Source of the DNA: Nocardia bovistercoris
Lineage (GTDB): Bacteria; Actinomycetota; Actinomycetes; Mycobacteriales; Mycobacteriaceae
Assembly (NCBI RefSeq): GCF_015674855.1
Contig: NZ_JADMLG010000007.1
Location: 186,001-250,000 of the forward strand
Direction: 5' to 3'
DNA length: 64,000 bases
Below are positions 8,368 to 16,652 of this stretch, piece by piece. How positions within the stretch are numbered: position 1 is the first letter of the stretch; each line of letters starts with the position of its first letter. The translations under genes and the position numbers were made by a program. The notes under the pieces are model-generated. The model searched no databases. It was not told where the DNA came from and saw only the letters and a list, made by a program, of their open reading frames with translations.

Positions 8368-8829
8368 CCTGCGTTCACCACACCTCTCGCTCGCCCGACG
8401 ATTTCGATTGCCGCCACGATGGTAGTTCCGGGCACGGGCACGCGGCGGCGGGCACGGCCCACATCATGGTCGGTGAACCTGAGAGATTCCGAAAGATCAT
8501 TCGGCCCCCCGATTCGTGGTCCTTGGGCACCACGTTCCCCGGACGCGGTTTCCGTTCGCCTGCACTCTCGTTCGCGATCTTGCGAATCCAATCGTGCGCC
8601 ACATCACAGTCGCGACGCGGGGTCAAGCGGGTAACGGTAGTCGTTACCTACCGGTAGAGTGCCGACCAGTATGCGGTGGGTGGTCCGAGCGGAGGGGTGA
8701 CCCGGATGGCGGTACCGGTGGCCGGACACGAGACGGCACGCGGTCTGACCGCGGGACCGGCCTCGGATCCCGCACGGGGGTGAGGATGGCGGATCGCGCC
8801 GCCGCGCGAGGCGCCGGGAGCGGCGTGCG
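8368..8829. other. 462-bp intergenic region between the DsbA-like and EspG-like genes
   Basis: This divergent gap has no long gene. It holds an inverted repeat at 8630-8648 and two very short frames just before the EspG-like gene: 8697-8783 (GTG start behind GGAGG, 28 residues) and 8786-8833 (ATG, 15 residues), the second overlapping the GTG of the EspG-like gene by 4 bases. Their composition is simply Ala/Arg/Gly-rich. The chained stops and starts could reflect translational coupling or chance. Nothing else was recognised. Confidence 0.4.
8630..8648. promoter_or_regulatory. Perfect 7-bp inverted repeat, candidate operator upstream of the EspG-like gene
   Basis: The sequence GGTAACG-GTAGT-CGTTACC has perfect 7-bp arms around a 5-bp spacer. 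It is followed at once by a second palindrome, CTACCGGTAG (8648-8657). The symmetry and size suit a dimeric repressor of the TetR or MarR type. It lies about 180 bases before the EspG-like start and about 265 bases before the divergent DsbA-like gene. No cognate regulator can be named. Confidence 0.4.
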
Positions 8830-9543
8830 GTGAGATGGACCTTCACCCCGGACGAATTCACCCACGTCTGGGAGAACGAGACGAATCTGGACCGGCGACC
8901 CTATCCGATCAACATGATGCCGGGCGCCACCGCGCGAACCGAAACCGAGTACGCCGCATTGCGTTTGCCACAACGTTTCGCGCGCCAGGCCGATCCCGAC
9001 CTCGCCGCCGCGCTGATGCTGTGCGCGCGTGCAGACGCCACCACCGTCACGATCTCCGGTGAACGCAGCAAGACCACCGCGCGTGACGCCACCGACGGGC
9101 GCGTACTCGCCTTCGCCGCGGTCGTGCACAATCACGCGGGCATCCTGGTCGCGACCCCGGAGAAGGTGATGGTGCAGATGTGCCACGCCCGCGCACTCGG
9201 CGCCAGGCTGGTGCAGATCATCGGCAGCGCGCGACCCGGCCGCCTCGGCGCCATGCGCGAACCACAGGACGAGGTGCTCAGCGCCGGACCCGAACCGGCC
9301 AACGGACACCGCGGCGCCACGAGATTCCGTGAGACCCTGCGCAAACCGGTCGACTGCCGCGGCTTCATCACCGTCTCCGTCGAACCGGAGAACCCGATGT
9401 CGCCGCCGACCAGGCATCGCACCTGGCTCGACTTCTCCGGTGACGGCCGCTATCTGCTCACCACCTCCCACGACCTGATCCTCACCCCGGTCGGCGACGA
9501 GGAATTCGCCGCGCAGTTGCTCCGCCTCGCCCAGATCCGCTGA
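8830..9543 (+). CDS. EspG-like ESX secretion-associated protein
   Basis: The 237-residue protein begins RWTFTPDEFTHVWE and ends with DFSGDGRYLLTTSHD followed by LTPVGDEEFAAQLLRL, the beginning and end patterns I associate with nocardial EspG family proteins. EspG proteins are cytoplasmic chaperones that bind PE/PPE-type substrates of type VII secretion. No ESX, PE or PPE gene is present nearby, so this would be an orphan chaperone. The GTG start overlaps the stop of a tiny upstream frame by 4 bases. The family call rests on remembered pattern only; a hypothetical protein of unknown function is the alternative. Confidence 0.65.
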   Translation: MRWTFTPDEFTHVWENETNLDRRPYPINMMPGATARTETEYAALRLPQRFARQADPDLAAALMLCARADATTVTISGERSKTTARDATDGRVLAFAAVVHNHAGILVATPEKVMVQMCHARALGARLVQIIGSARPGRLGAMREPQDEVLSAGPEPANGHRGATRFRETLRKPVDCRGFITVSVEPENPMSPPTRHRTWLDFSGDGRYLLTTSHDLILTPVGDEEFAAQLLRLAQIR

Positions 9544-9564
9544 GGGCCGTGGTAGGCATGGACG

Positions 9565-10410
9565 ATGGCGAAGTACTGGACCACCCCCGCCGTCGAGGCG
9601 TTGCGCGCCGACGGCGTGCGTATCTCCGAGCTGGACACCTCGGCCACGCCGGGTTTCACCGGCGACAAGGCGGCCGGAGTCGAATCGCTGGCCGAACGCA
9701 CCGCGGTGCTGTCCGGTCTGCAGGAGAAGCTGTACGCGAACGGGCGATCCGGCGACAAACGCAGCGTGCTCCTGGTTTTGCAGGGGATGGACACCGCCGG
9801 TAAGGGCGGAATCGTGCGCCACGTCATCGGTTCGGTCGACCCGCAGGGCGTGGACCACGCCGCGTTCGGCGTGCCGACGCCGGAGGAGAAGCGCCACCAC
9901 TATCTGTGGCGTATCCGCAAGGCGCTGCCGCGCGGCGGCCAGCTCGGCGTCTTCGACCGGTCGCACTACGAGGACGTGCTCGTGGTGCGGGTGCACGACC
10001 TGGTGCCGCGCTCGGAATGGGAGCCACGCTACGACGAGATCAACGCCTTCGAACAGGAATTGGCGGACGAGGACACCACGGTGGTGAAGGTCGCGATGTT
10101 CGTCTCGCTCGACGAACAGAAGCGGCGCCTGCGCGAACGGCTCGAACGTCCCGACAAATACTGGAAATTCAACCCGTCCGACATAGACGAGCGCGCGTAC
10201 TGGCCCGCCTACCAGGAGGCGTACCAGGCGATGCTGGAGCGCACCAGCACCGATGTCGCGCCCTGGTACGTGATCCCGGCGGACCGGAAGTGGTTCGCGC
10301 GCTTGGCGATCACCGAACTGCTCGTCGAGGCGCTGGAAACCCTCGACCTCGACTGGCCGAAGGCCGGATTCGACATCCAGGAACAGTTGCGCAGGTTGGA
10401 GCAGGCGTAG
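9565..10410 (+). CDS. PPK2 family polyphosphate:nucleotide phosphotransferase
   Basis: The 281-residue enzyme has the PPK2 Walker A loop (LQGMDTAGKGGIVRHV), the lid/Walker B block (GVFDRSHYEDVLVVRVH), and the ERPDKYWKFNPSDIDER and APWYVIPADRKWFAR segments typical of single-domain PPK2. These enzymes move phosphate between polyphosphate and nucleoside mono- or diphosphates; length and motifs best fit the class acting on AMP/ADP (class III), but class is uncertain. It starts 21 bases after the EspG-like stop and may be cotranscribed with it. The next gene faces it from the other strand with a 9-base gap. Confidence 0.92.
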   Translation: MAKYWTTPAVEALRADGVRISELDTSATPGFTGDKAAGVESLAERTAVLSGLQEKLYANGRSGDKRSVLLVLQGMDTAGKGGIVRHVIGSVDPQGVDHAAFGVPTPEEKRHHYLWRIRKALPRGGQLGVFDRSHYEDVLVVRVHDLVPRSEWEPRYDEINAFEQELADEDTTVVKVAMFVSLDEQKRRLRERLERPDKYWKFNPSDIDERAYWPAYQEAYQAMLERTSTDVAPWYVIPADRKWFARLAITELLVEALETLDLDWPKAGFDIQEQLRRLEQA

Positions 10411-10419
10411 GCAGGCCCG

Positions 10420-11052
10420 TCACGCGGGACGAGTCGCGCTCACGTACTGGAACATTCGGTGCACCCGCTGGTCGATGTCGACCAAGCCCAGTGCCGCGAA
10501 CAGTTCCGGGAACGTGTCGTCGTCGAACACCCGCAGGCCACTCCAGCCGCCGACGATGCGGCTGGCGTGGCCGAACGGCGAATCGGTGCCGTGGCTGGTC
10601 GTGATCGCGATGCGGCCGCCCGGTGCGAGCACCCGCACCATCTCCCTGGTCGCCGCGAGCGGGTCGGGGATCAGGTAGAGCGCGCCGAAACAGCAGACGG
10701 CGTCGAAACTTCCGTCCGCGAACGGCAGTCGACGCGCGTCGGCGCGCAGGTAGGCGACCCGGGGACCGGCGTTGTCGGTGCGCGCGCGGGCCAGCATCGG
10801 CTCGGAGTAGTCGACGCCGACGGCGTAGCCGGAACCGGAAAGGCGCTCGCTCAGGTAATGCGTGAAATTACCGGGGCCGCAAGCGATGTCGAGTACCTTC
10901 TGGGCGCCGTCGAGGCGCAGCGCGGCCACCGCGTCCCTGCGGTCGGCCGACATGGTCCGACCGCTGGCCAGATAGAAAACAGCAGGGCGCCAAGCCTTCT
11001 CGTAGATCGCGGCGAGCGCCGGGGTGTTCATGGTGCGTCGCGCGAGATTCAT
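10420..11052 (-). CDS. Class I SAM-dependent methyltransferase
   Basis: The 210-residue protein has motif I (VLDIACGPGNFTHYL), an acidic strand-2 end (GVDYSEPML), RADARRLPFADGSFDAV and the post-motif LAPGGRIAITT of the UbiE/Methyltransf_11 type. The substrate is unknown; lipid or small-molecule methylation is usual. ATG at 11052 overlaps the stop of the upstream reductase gene (ATGA), so the two are translated together and may act on the same lipid. A start further upstream in the same frame would run deep into that gene and is rejected. Confidence 0.87.
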   Translation of the reverse strand: MNLARRTMNTPALAAIYEKAWRPAVFYLASGRTMSADRRDAVAALRLDGAQKVLDIACGPGNFTHYLSERLSGSGYAVGVDYSEPMLARARTDNAGPRVAYLRADARRLPFADGSFDAVCCFGALYLIPDPLAATREMVRVLAPGGRIAITTSHGTDSPFGHASRIVGGWSGLRVFDDDTFPELFAALGLVDIDQRVHRMFQYVSATRPA

Positions 11053-12302
11053 CGATCCTGACCGCGCTCTACCTCGATGGTCATGCCCGCCGCGCGCAGT
11101 CGGTCGGTGAGCGCGTCGCCCATCGCCGCCGCGGGCGTGAGCACGCCTGCCACTTCGGGCAATTCGTCGAAGGCGAGCGCGAGACCGCTCTCGCCGAGCA
11201 GTACCGCGGTGGCCTGATATCCCGGATCGCCCTTGCCTGCGAAGGTCGCGACGTAGCGGGCGCCCGAGGTGGTCACGGTGTAGGTCTGCATCGTGAACCA
11301 GCCGCCCGCGCGACTCTTCTCGTCCGGTCCGGTGCCCGGCGCGGGCAGCACCCGGTCGAGCAGTTTGCGTCCCGCCGACGCGCGCGAGAGCACCGCGCCC
11401 ACCGCCATGGTGGCCACCACGCCGCCCGCGACACCCGCCGCGACCAGCGGCGCCGCCACCGACTTGCCCGCGCTCATGACCTCGCGATACCGGAAGTTCT
11501 TCCCGTACACCCACCCGAGCAGACCGTTGCTGCGCCGCACGATCTTGGTGTTGTGCGCGGCCATCACGAAGGTGGCGACCCAACCGTGCAGCGCGGGATC
11601 GATCGCGCTCGCCCGCTGCAGCGCCTGATCACTCTGCCTGCCGACATCGGGGTCCATGGACTTGTCGGGGCTGAGCGAGTACGGATGCGACAGCACCGAC
11701 GCCTTGGACGAATCGGCCGCGATGGCCTCCATCATGGCGCGCGCCGAATCGATGGTGCCGCCGCTGACGCCGCCCTTGAAGGAAGCGACCAGGGTGGTGT
11801 CGGTGAGTTCGCCGGTGTTGTCCTCGACCGTGCGGCGGTAGAGCTGGTACACGCTCAGATCCGACGGAACCGAGTCGAAGCCACAGGAATTCACGATCTT
11901 CGCACCGGAGGCGACGGCCCGGTCGTGGTCGGCGTCGATGGCGTCGCGGATGAACAGGGGCTCACCGGTGAGGTCGGCGTAGTGCGTGCCCGCCGCGGCG
12001 CAGGCGGCCACCAGCGGCAGGCCGTAGCGCAGGTAGGGGCCGACGGTGCTGACGACGACCTTGGTGCGCGCGGCCAGCGCGTCCAGTGCGCTCCGGTCGT
12101 TCGAATCGGCCACCACAAGCGCCCAATCCGCGGCCCCCGCACCGAGTTCGGCGCGCGCCGCGGTCAATTTCGCCTGCGACCGGCCCGCCAGCGCGATCCG
12201 CGCGCCCGAGGGCGCAGCGCCGAGCAGGTATTTCGCGGTGAGCTTGCCGACGAATCCGGTCGCGCCGAATAGGATCAGGTCGAATTCTCGATTGTCTGCC
12301 AT
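11049..12302 (-). CDS. Saccharopine-dehydrogenase-like NAD(P)-binding reductase (trans-acting enoyl reductase type)
   Basis: The 417-residue protein starts with a Rossmann motif, FGATGFVGKLTAKYL, followed by IALAGRSQAKL and a domain containing VVSTVGPYLRYG and CGFDSVPSDL. This is the signature of the mycobacterial Rv2449c/Rv2953 group, where Rv2953 is the trans-acting enoyl reductase in phthiocerol and phenolglycolipid synthesis. A hydrophobic segment (LVAAGVAGGVVATMAVGAVL, about residues 285-304) suggests membrane contact. The downstream methyltransferase overlaps it by 4 bases. A role in reducing an unsaturated lipid is inferred; lysine metabolism is unlikely because the true saccharopine substrate domain is absent. 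Confidence 0.85.
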   Translation of the reverse strand: MADNREFDLILFGATGFVGKLTAKYLLGAAPSGARIALAGRSQAKLTAARAELGAGAADWALVVADSNDRSALDALAARTKVVVSTVGPYLRYGLPLVAACAAAGTHYADLTGEPLFIRDAIDADHDRAVASGAKIVNSCGFDSVPSDLSVYQLYRRTVEDNTGELTDTTLVASFKGGVSGGTIDSARAMMEAIAADSSKASVLSHPYSLSPDKSMDPDVGRQSDQALQRASAIDPALHGWVATFVMAAHNTKIVRRSNGLLGWVYGKNFRYREVMSAGKSVAAPLVAAGVAGGVVATMAVGAVLSRASAGRKLLDRVLPAPGTGPDEKSRAGGWFTMQTYTVTTSGARYVATFAGKGDPGYQATAVLLGESGLALAFDELPEVAGVLTPAAAMGDALTDRLRAAGMTIEVERGQDR

Positions 12303-12360
12303 GTCTGCTGCTTTCCGTTGGTTCGGCTGCTTTCCTGTGCTACGGAGGCGCAGGGCGCGT

Positions 12361-13842
12361 TCAGGATTCGGTGCGCTCGCGGCGGGTCCGGCCGGTCGGC
12401 CGGGATTTCGGCGGTGCGGGCTGCGCGGCCCGGTCGGCGCCGGATTTCTTGCGGCGCACCGTGTTCGGCGGCCGGGTCGCGGTGAGCCAGCGGTGGTGGA
12501 TTTCGCCCAGTTCGGTGACCGGCGCCTCGTCGTAGAGCCATTCGCGGGCGACGCGATGCCAGTTCGCCGTCGCGCGCAGTTGTCCGAGCATGCCGAAGGT
12601 GAGGAAATCGGCGCGGCGGGAGAACAGGTGTTCCGGCGGCAGATTCTGCTGTTTCATGCCGGTGAACTCACTCGCCCTCGGGTCGACGGCGAGCAGGAAC
12701 GCGCCGCTGGCGAGTTCGGGGGTGATGGTCAGTTCCTCGTCGACCAGACACCATTCCGAGGCCGAGAGCACGTATTCGAGAGCTTCCTCGGCGCCGATCT
12801 CCTCCGGCGAGTCGATCACCCCGCGTTGGACCATCAGGTCGCGCAGGTCCTCGGCGCGGTCCTCGGCCGCCGCGCGCAGGCAGATCGTCTCGAACCGCAC
12901 GTGTTCGGGGTCCATCCGGTTGAACAGCCCGAAATCGAGGAAGCCGACCCGGCCGTCCTCGACGAGCAGCACATTGCCCGGATGCGGGTCGCCGCAGAAT
13001 TCGTTGAACGTGAACAGCGACCCGACGTAGAACCGGTAGATGATCTCGCCGACCCGGTCGCGTTCGTCCTGCGGCAGCTCCCGGATCTCCTCGAAACTCT
13101 TACCCGGCAGATATTCGCTGACCAGGACGCGGGTGGTGCTGAGTTCGGGCATCGAGCGCGGCACCGCGATGAACGGATGCCCGGCGTAGAGCTCGGCGAT
13201 CTGCAACTGGGTGGCGGCCTCGGCCTGATAGTCGAGTTCGCTCTCCATATTGAGCCGCAGTTCGTCCAGCACCGCCGGGGTGACCCACGGCATCGCCGAC
13301 TGCAAGACCTTGCGGAACATGGTGAGGTTCTTGAGGTCGGCGCGCACGGCCACGTCGATACCCGGATATTGCACCTTGACCGCGACCACCCGCCCGTCGT
13401 GCAGCTTCGCGCGGTAGACCTGCCCGATCGAGGCGGCCGCGATCGGTTCGGGTTCGAATTCGGCGAACAGGCGTTCCAGCGATTCGCCGAAATCCTCCTC
13501 GATCACCCGCCGCATGGATTCGAAGGAGACCGTCGGCGCCGCGTTGCGCAGTACAGCCAGCCGCTTCTGGAACCGTTCGCGGTGGTTCTCGGGGACGAGG
13601 TCGAGGTCGAGCACCGACATCATCTGGCCCAGTTTCATGGCGACGCCTTTCATGGTGCCGAGCACCATGACCACCTGTTCGGTGGTGCGGATCATCGACT
13701 CCTCGGCCATCCGCGCGCGCACCGCTTCCGACCTGCCTCGCATGGACAGCCTGGTCCGCTGGGTCCGAAGTACCGAACTGGCCGCGACCGCGCCCAGTTT
13801 GGTGCCGCGCGCCAGTCGGGACGTCGGCACTTGCTTCGCCAT
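12361..13842 (-). CDS. ABC1/UbiB (AarF) family atypical kinase
   Basis: The start ATG at 13842 is chosen because of GGAGG seven bases before it, giving 493 residues. ABC1-family landmarks are visible: KLGQMMSVLD (KxGQ motif), GQVYRAKLHDGRVVAVKVQYPG (an Ala/Gly-containing loop and the Lys of VAVKVQ), EFCGDPHPGNVL (catalytic loop) and GFLDFGLFNR (DFG metal site). These atypical kinases affect isoprenoid quinone or lipid metabolism. The C-terminal 40 residues are Lys/Arg/Pro-rich. It follows the TetR gene by about 135 bases on the same strand, so the TetR protein may control it. Confidence 0.9.
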   Translation of the reverse strand: MAKQVPTSRLARGTKLGAVAASSVLRTQRTRLSMRGRSEAVRARMAEESMIRTTEQVVMVLGTMKGVAMKLGQMMSVLDLDLVPENHRERFQKRLAVLRNAAPTVSFESMRRVIEEDFGESLERLFAEFEPEPIAAASIGQVYRAKLHDGRVVAVKVQYPGIDVAVRADLKNLTMFRKVLQSAMPWVTPAVLDELRLNMESELDYQAEAATQLQIAELYAGHPFIAVPRSMPELSTTRVLVSEYLPGKSFEEIRELPQDERDRVGEIIYRFYVGSLFTFNEFCGDPHPGNVLLVEDGRVGFLDFGLFNRMDPEHVRFETICLRAAAEDRAEDLRDLMVQRGVIDSPEEIGAEEALEYVLSASEWCLVDEELTITPELASGAFLLAVDPRASEFTGMKQQNLPPEHLFSRRADFLTFGMLGQLRATANWHRVAREWLYDEAPVTELGEIHHRWLTATRPPNTVRRKKSGADRAAQPAPPKSRPTGRTRRERTES

Positions 13843-13978
13843 CGAGGTACCTCCATTGGTGCCGCGCGCGGTGACATTCCCCACTGGGACGGACCGCTCG
13901 GGTTCAGACTAACCAACGACCCGGCGAAGTCGAGATGGCCCGCACGGCTCGATTCGGTGACGTCGGTGTGTCGGTCGG

Positions 13979-14734
13979 TCAGCCGCCGCGCCGGTCGCCG
14001 CCGTCCGTGTCGCCGCCGTCCGTGTCGCCGCCTGTGTTGTCGCCGCCCTGGTCGCCGTCGCCCTCCTGATCGAGAGCTTCGCCGTTGGTGAAGTCGGGCA
14101 GCACGTGGGTGCGCGAGTTGAAGGTCGCCCGCGAGCCGCCCGCCCGCATCATGCCCTCGATCGCGCTCCACACCATCATGGTGAGGTAGTCGATGACCTC
14201 TTCACGCGCCATCGTCTTGTCCGTGGTCCACCAGTGCGTGGCGAGCTGAATGCCCCCCACCAGCACATACGACCACAACATCGCCCCGTCGGTATCGGCG
14301 CCGCGTTCGCGCCCGCGCGCCACGATCACGGTGGAGACCACCTCGGCGAACAACTTCTCGAATTCCGCCAGCGAGGACTGATCCGACCCGTTGCCCATGA
14401 TGAAGCGATAGACCTCGGGATCCTCGTCCACCGTGCCCACATAAGCCGCCAGCGCCGACCGCACGAGCTGATACTCCGCCGCATCGAGACTGATGGCCTC
14501 GTACACCCGAGGCATCAACGTGATCTCGATGAACCGCTGCATGGTGGCCCGAATCAGATCGTTCTTATCGGAAAAGTACCGATAGAGCACGGTTTTGGAG
14601 ACCCCGATCTCCGCCGCGATCTCATCCATCCCCGCATTCGACCCCCGCGCCCGAACCGCCGCGAGCGTCCCGTCGACGAGCTCCTCCCGCCGATCGATCT
14701 TGTGCTGCCGCCACCGCCGCTTCCGCCCGTCCAT
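13979..14734 (-). CDS. TetR/AcrR family transcriptional regulator with Gly/Asp-rich tail
   Basis: The 251-residue protein has a basic N-terminus, then a TetR helix-turn-helix (MDEIAAEIGVSKTVLYRYFSD, residues ~36-56), followed by a ligand domain. The position matches Rv0472c, the TetR gene before the DUF445 gene in mycobacteria. The last ~25 residues are a low-complexity GGDTDGGDTDGGD tail encoded by a short imperfect 15-base repeat at 13985-14035, an addition outside the TetR fold. The upstream region is G-rich on the coding strand. It probably represses itself and neighbours, but no clear operator was found. Confidence 0.88.
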   Translation of the reverse strand: MDGRKRRWRQHKIDRREELVDGTLAAVRARGSNAGMDEIAAEIGVSKTVLYRYFSDKNDLIRATMQRFIEITLMPRVYEAISLDAAEYQLVRSALAAYVGTVDEDPEVYRFIMGNGSDQSSLAEFEKLFAEVVSTVIVARGRERGADTDGAMLWSYVLVGGIQLATHWWTTDKTMAREEVIDYLTMMVWSAIEGMMRAGGSRATFNSRTHVLPDFTNGEALDQEGDGDQGGDNTGGDTDGGDTDGGDRRGG

Positions 14735-14863
14735 CCCCCCACCGCGCGCCCCAGAGGGCCGCTCGGCGCGCTCACCGACATCGACAAGGTCTTCGGTGGA
14801 CAGCGTGCACTCCTATGTCATGAGAACGGGCAGGAAGCAATCCTTCGACACCCCAGCTTAAAT

Positions 14864-14965
14864 CCCCCCCACCCCCACCACACCAGTTCACCCCCAGGCA
14901 ACCCCCAACCATCTCCTCCCAGCCCCCACCCAGCCCCCCACCCCCACCCCAGCCCCACCCCCCCG
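14864..14965 (-). repeat. C-rich tract; G-quadruplex-prone on the minus strand
   Basis: About 100 bases contain repeated runs of four to eight C separated by short A/CA/AG spacers, densest at 14921-14965. On the minus strand this gives many closely spaced G runs and so a strong G-quadruplex pattern. It lies 130-230 bases upstream of the TetR gene start on that strand, and just before the palindromic element on the other. Confidence 0.6.
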
Positions 14966-14978
14966 GCACACCGACAAG

Positions 14979-15096
14979 GTTCGCGGCCGTCTCGCGTCCC
15001 AGCGTTCGAGACAATGCGACGCAGGAGCAAGTATCGAACGCTGGGACGCGAGACTCCCAGGGCCGCGAACCCGCGGCGCCGAAGGCGACGCCAATA
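14979..15096 (+). repeat. 92-bp palindromic element plus conserved tail, copy 2
   Basis: This is the second copy of the element at 898-1013. Outer arms GTTCGCGGCC and GGCCGCGAAC (14979-15070) are identical to copy 1. The inner arms read GTCTCGCGTCCCAGCGTTCGA and TCGAACGCTGGGACGCGAGAC and pair perfectly; they differ from copy 1 at three positions that are matched on the opposite arm. The tail CCGCGGCGCCGAAGGCGACG follows. It ends about 125 bases before the DUF445 start. Confidence 0.85.
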
Positions 15097-15220
15097 AACA
15101 CAGCGCGCGGGCAAACCATTGCGAAGAGCCGCGCCCGACTTCTCCCGCACGCCATCTAACGCACCCCAGGTATCCACCACAAACCGCCGCACCCGAACCC
15201 CCACGCCGGAAACATACAGA

Positions 15221-16549
15221 ATGGGTGCCATGGAGATAGCTCCCAGCAAGACAGCGGTGCTCGTCCCCCCGGACCCCGCAGGCCCAACCGGCTTCTTCGT
15301 GGACGAGGCAAGCAAACGCCGCGACCTGTTCCGCATGAAAGCCGTGGCGACAAGCCTCCTGGCCTTCGCGAGCGTGGTCTACCTCCTCTGCCGCTGGCTC
15401 GAATCCCGAGGCCAGGGCGGCGACTGGGTCGGCTATCTCCGAGCGGCCTCGGAAGCGGGCATGGTGGGCGCCTTGGCGGACTGGTTCGCCGTAACGGCCC
15501 TGTTCCGCCACCCCCTCGGCCTCCCGATCCCCCACACGGCGATCATCCGCAGGAAGAAGGACCAACTCGGCTCGAGCCTCGGCAGTTTCGTAGGCACCAA
15601 TTTCCTGTCCCCTGACGTCGTCTCCGCGAAGGTCGCCTCGGCCGAGGTCACCCTCCGCGTCGGCCGCTGGATGGCCGACCCCGGCCACGCCGCCCGAGTG
15701 GCGGAGGAAAGCTCGACCTTGCTGCGCGCGGTAGTCGGCGTCCTGCGCGACGAGGACGTAGAGCAGGTGATCGACAACACCATCGTGAAACGCATCGCCG
15801 ACCCGCTGTGGGGCCCGCCGATCGGCCGAGTGCTGGCGGAGCTGTTGGCCGACAACCGTCAACTGGCCCTGTTGGACCTGCTGGCGGAACGAGCACACCA
15901 GTGGGCACTCGGCAGCCAGGAAACGATCGACCGCATCGTGCTGCGCGACGCCCCCCAGTGGTCGCCGAAGTTCGTGAATATCATGTTGTCGGAGAAGATC
16001 TACCGCGAGCTGGTGGAGTTCACCTGGAAGGTCCGGTCGAACCCGGAGCACGAGGTGCGCCTGGCGGCGAACCGTTTCCTGGAGGAGTTCGCCCACGATC
16101 TGCAGTTCGATGACGCCATGATCAAGAAGGCGGAGCGGATCAAGGCGCAGGTGATGGGCCGCGAGGAGATCACGGGTATGGCCTCGGCCACGTGGCGCGC
16201 GGCCAAGCGGTTGATCTTGGAGTCGGCCGACGACCCGGACAGCACGTTGCGGCGCAAGGTCGCCGAGAACGTGCGGCAGTTGGGTGAGCGCTTGCGCGAC
16301 GACGAGCAGATGCGCGGCAAGGTCGATGGCTGGATCGATCGCGGCGCGCGCTATCTGGTCGGGAATTACGCGGCGGAGATCGCCACGGTGGTGACCGATA
16401 CGGTGGCCAGGTGGGATGCCGAGGAGGCGAGTAAGAAGATCGAATTGCAGGTGGGGCGTGATCTGCAGTTCATTCGCATCAATGGAACGGTGGTCGGTTC
16501 GCTGGCGGGTCTGGCGATCTATGCGGTTTCGCAGGTGCTGTTCCACTGA
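15221..16549 (+). CDS. DUF445 family membrane protein
   Basis: From ATG at 15221 the protein has 442 residues (an in-frame ATG at 15230 would remove three). Membrane segments flank the protein: an N-terminal helix (AVATSLLAFASVVYLLCRWL) and a C-terminal one (TVVGSLAGLAIYAVSQVLF). The DUF445 signature is the GMVGALADWFAVTALFRHPLG block after the first helix, followed by a long helical cytoplasmic body. The position matches Rv0473. Function is unknown; an anchored coiled scaffold at the membrane is a guess. The starts further upstream at 15119 are within the palindromic element's flank and lack a ribosome-binding site. Confidence 0.85.
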   Translation: MGAMEIAPSKTAVLVPPDPAGPTGFFVDEASKRRDLFRMKAVATSLLAFASVVYLLCRWLESRGQGGDWVGYLRAASEAGMVGALADWFAVTALFRHPLGLPIPHTAIIRRKKDQLGSSLGSFVGTNFLSPDVVSAKVASAEVTLRVGRWMADPGHAARVAEESSTLLRAVVGVLRDEDVEQVIDNTIVKRIADPLWGPPIGRVLAELLADNRQLALLDLLAERAHQWALGSQETIDRIVLRDAPQWSPKFVNIMLSEKIYRELVEFTWKVRSNPEHEVRLAANRFLEEFAHDLQFDDAMIKKAERIKAQVMGREEITGMASATWRAAKRLILESADDPDSTLRRKVAENVRQLGERLRDDEQMRGKVDGWIDRGARYLVGNYAAEIATVVTDTVARWDAEEASKKIELQVGRDLQFIRINGTVVGSLAGLAIYAVSQVLFH

Positions 16550-16593
16550 GACTCGTCTTTTCTCGTGCGCGCCACGCCGCGCTAGCAGGCTGC

Positions 16594-16622
16594 TTGCAAG
16601 AGTTAGCACGCTGACCTACCAT
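16594..16622 (+). promoter_or_regulatory. Candidate sigma-70-type promoter for the XRE-hbhA operon
   Basis: TTGCAA at 16594-16599 and TACCAT at 16617-16622 are separated by 17 bases. They lie 31 bases before the ATG of the XRE gene, leaving a short leader with AGAAGGTGAG as ribosome-binding site. Base composition is locally lower in GC than the flanks. Confidence 0.45.
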
Positions 16623-16652
16623 CGAACCCGTACAACCGCCAGAAGGTGAGTA

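Larger units (their letters stand above)
14735..15220. other. 486-bp divergent intergenic region with C-rich tract and palindromic element
   Basis: This gap separates the TetR gene (minus) from the DUF445 gene (plus). It contains a C-rich low-complexity tract (14864-14965) and the second copy of the palindromic element (14979-15096), both listed separately. The stretch before the tract, 14735-14863, shows no clear promoter and no coding signal. Confidence 0.6.

Noticed and set aside
10420..11583. A longer methyltransferase beginning deep in the upstream reductase gene
   Set aside because: The additional N-terminal sequence is an out-of-frame shadow; the ATGA overlap gives the proper start.
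16570..16610. A CIRCE-like heat-shock element before the XRE-hbhA operon
   Set aside because: Half-sites do not match TTAGCACTC-N9-GAGTGCTAA; a plain promoter fits better.
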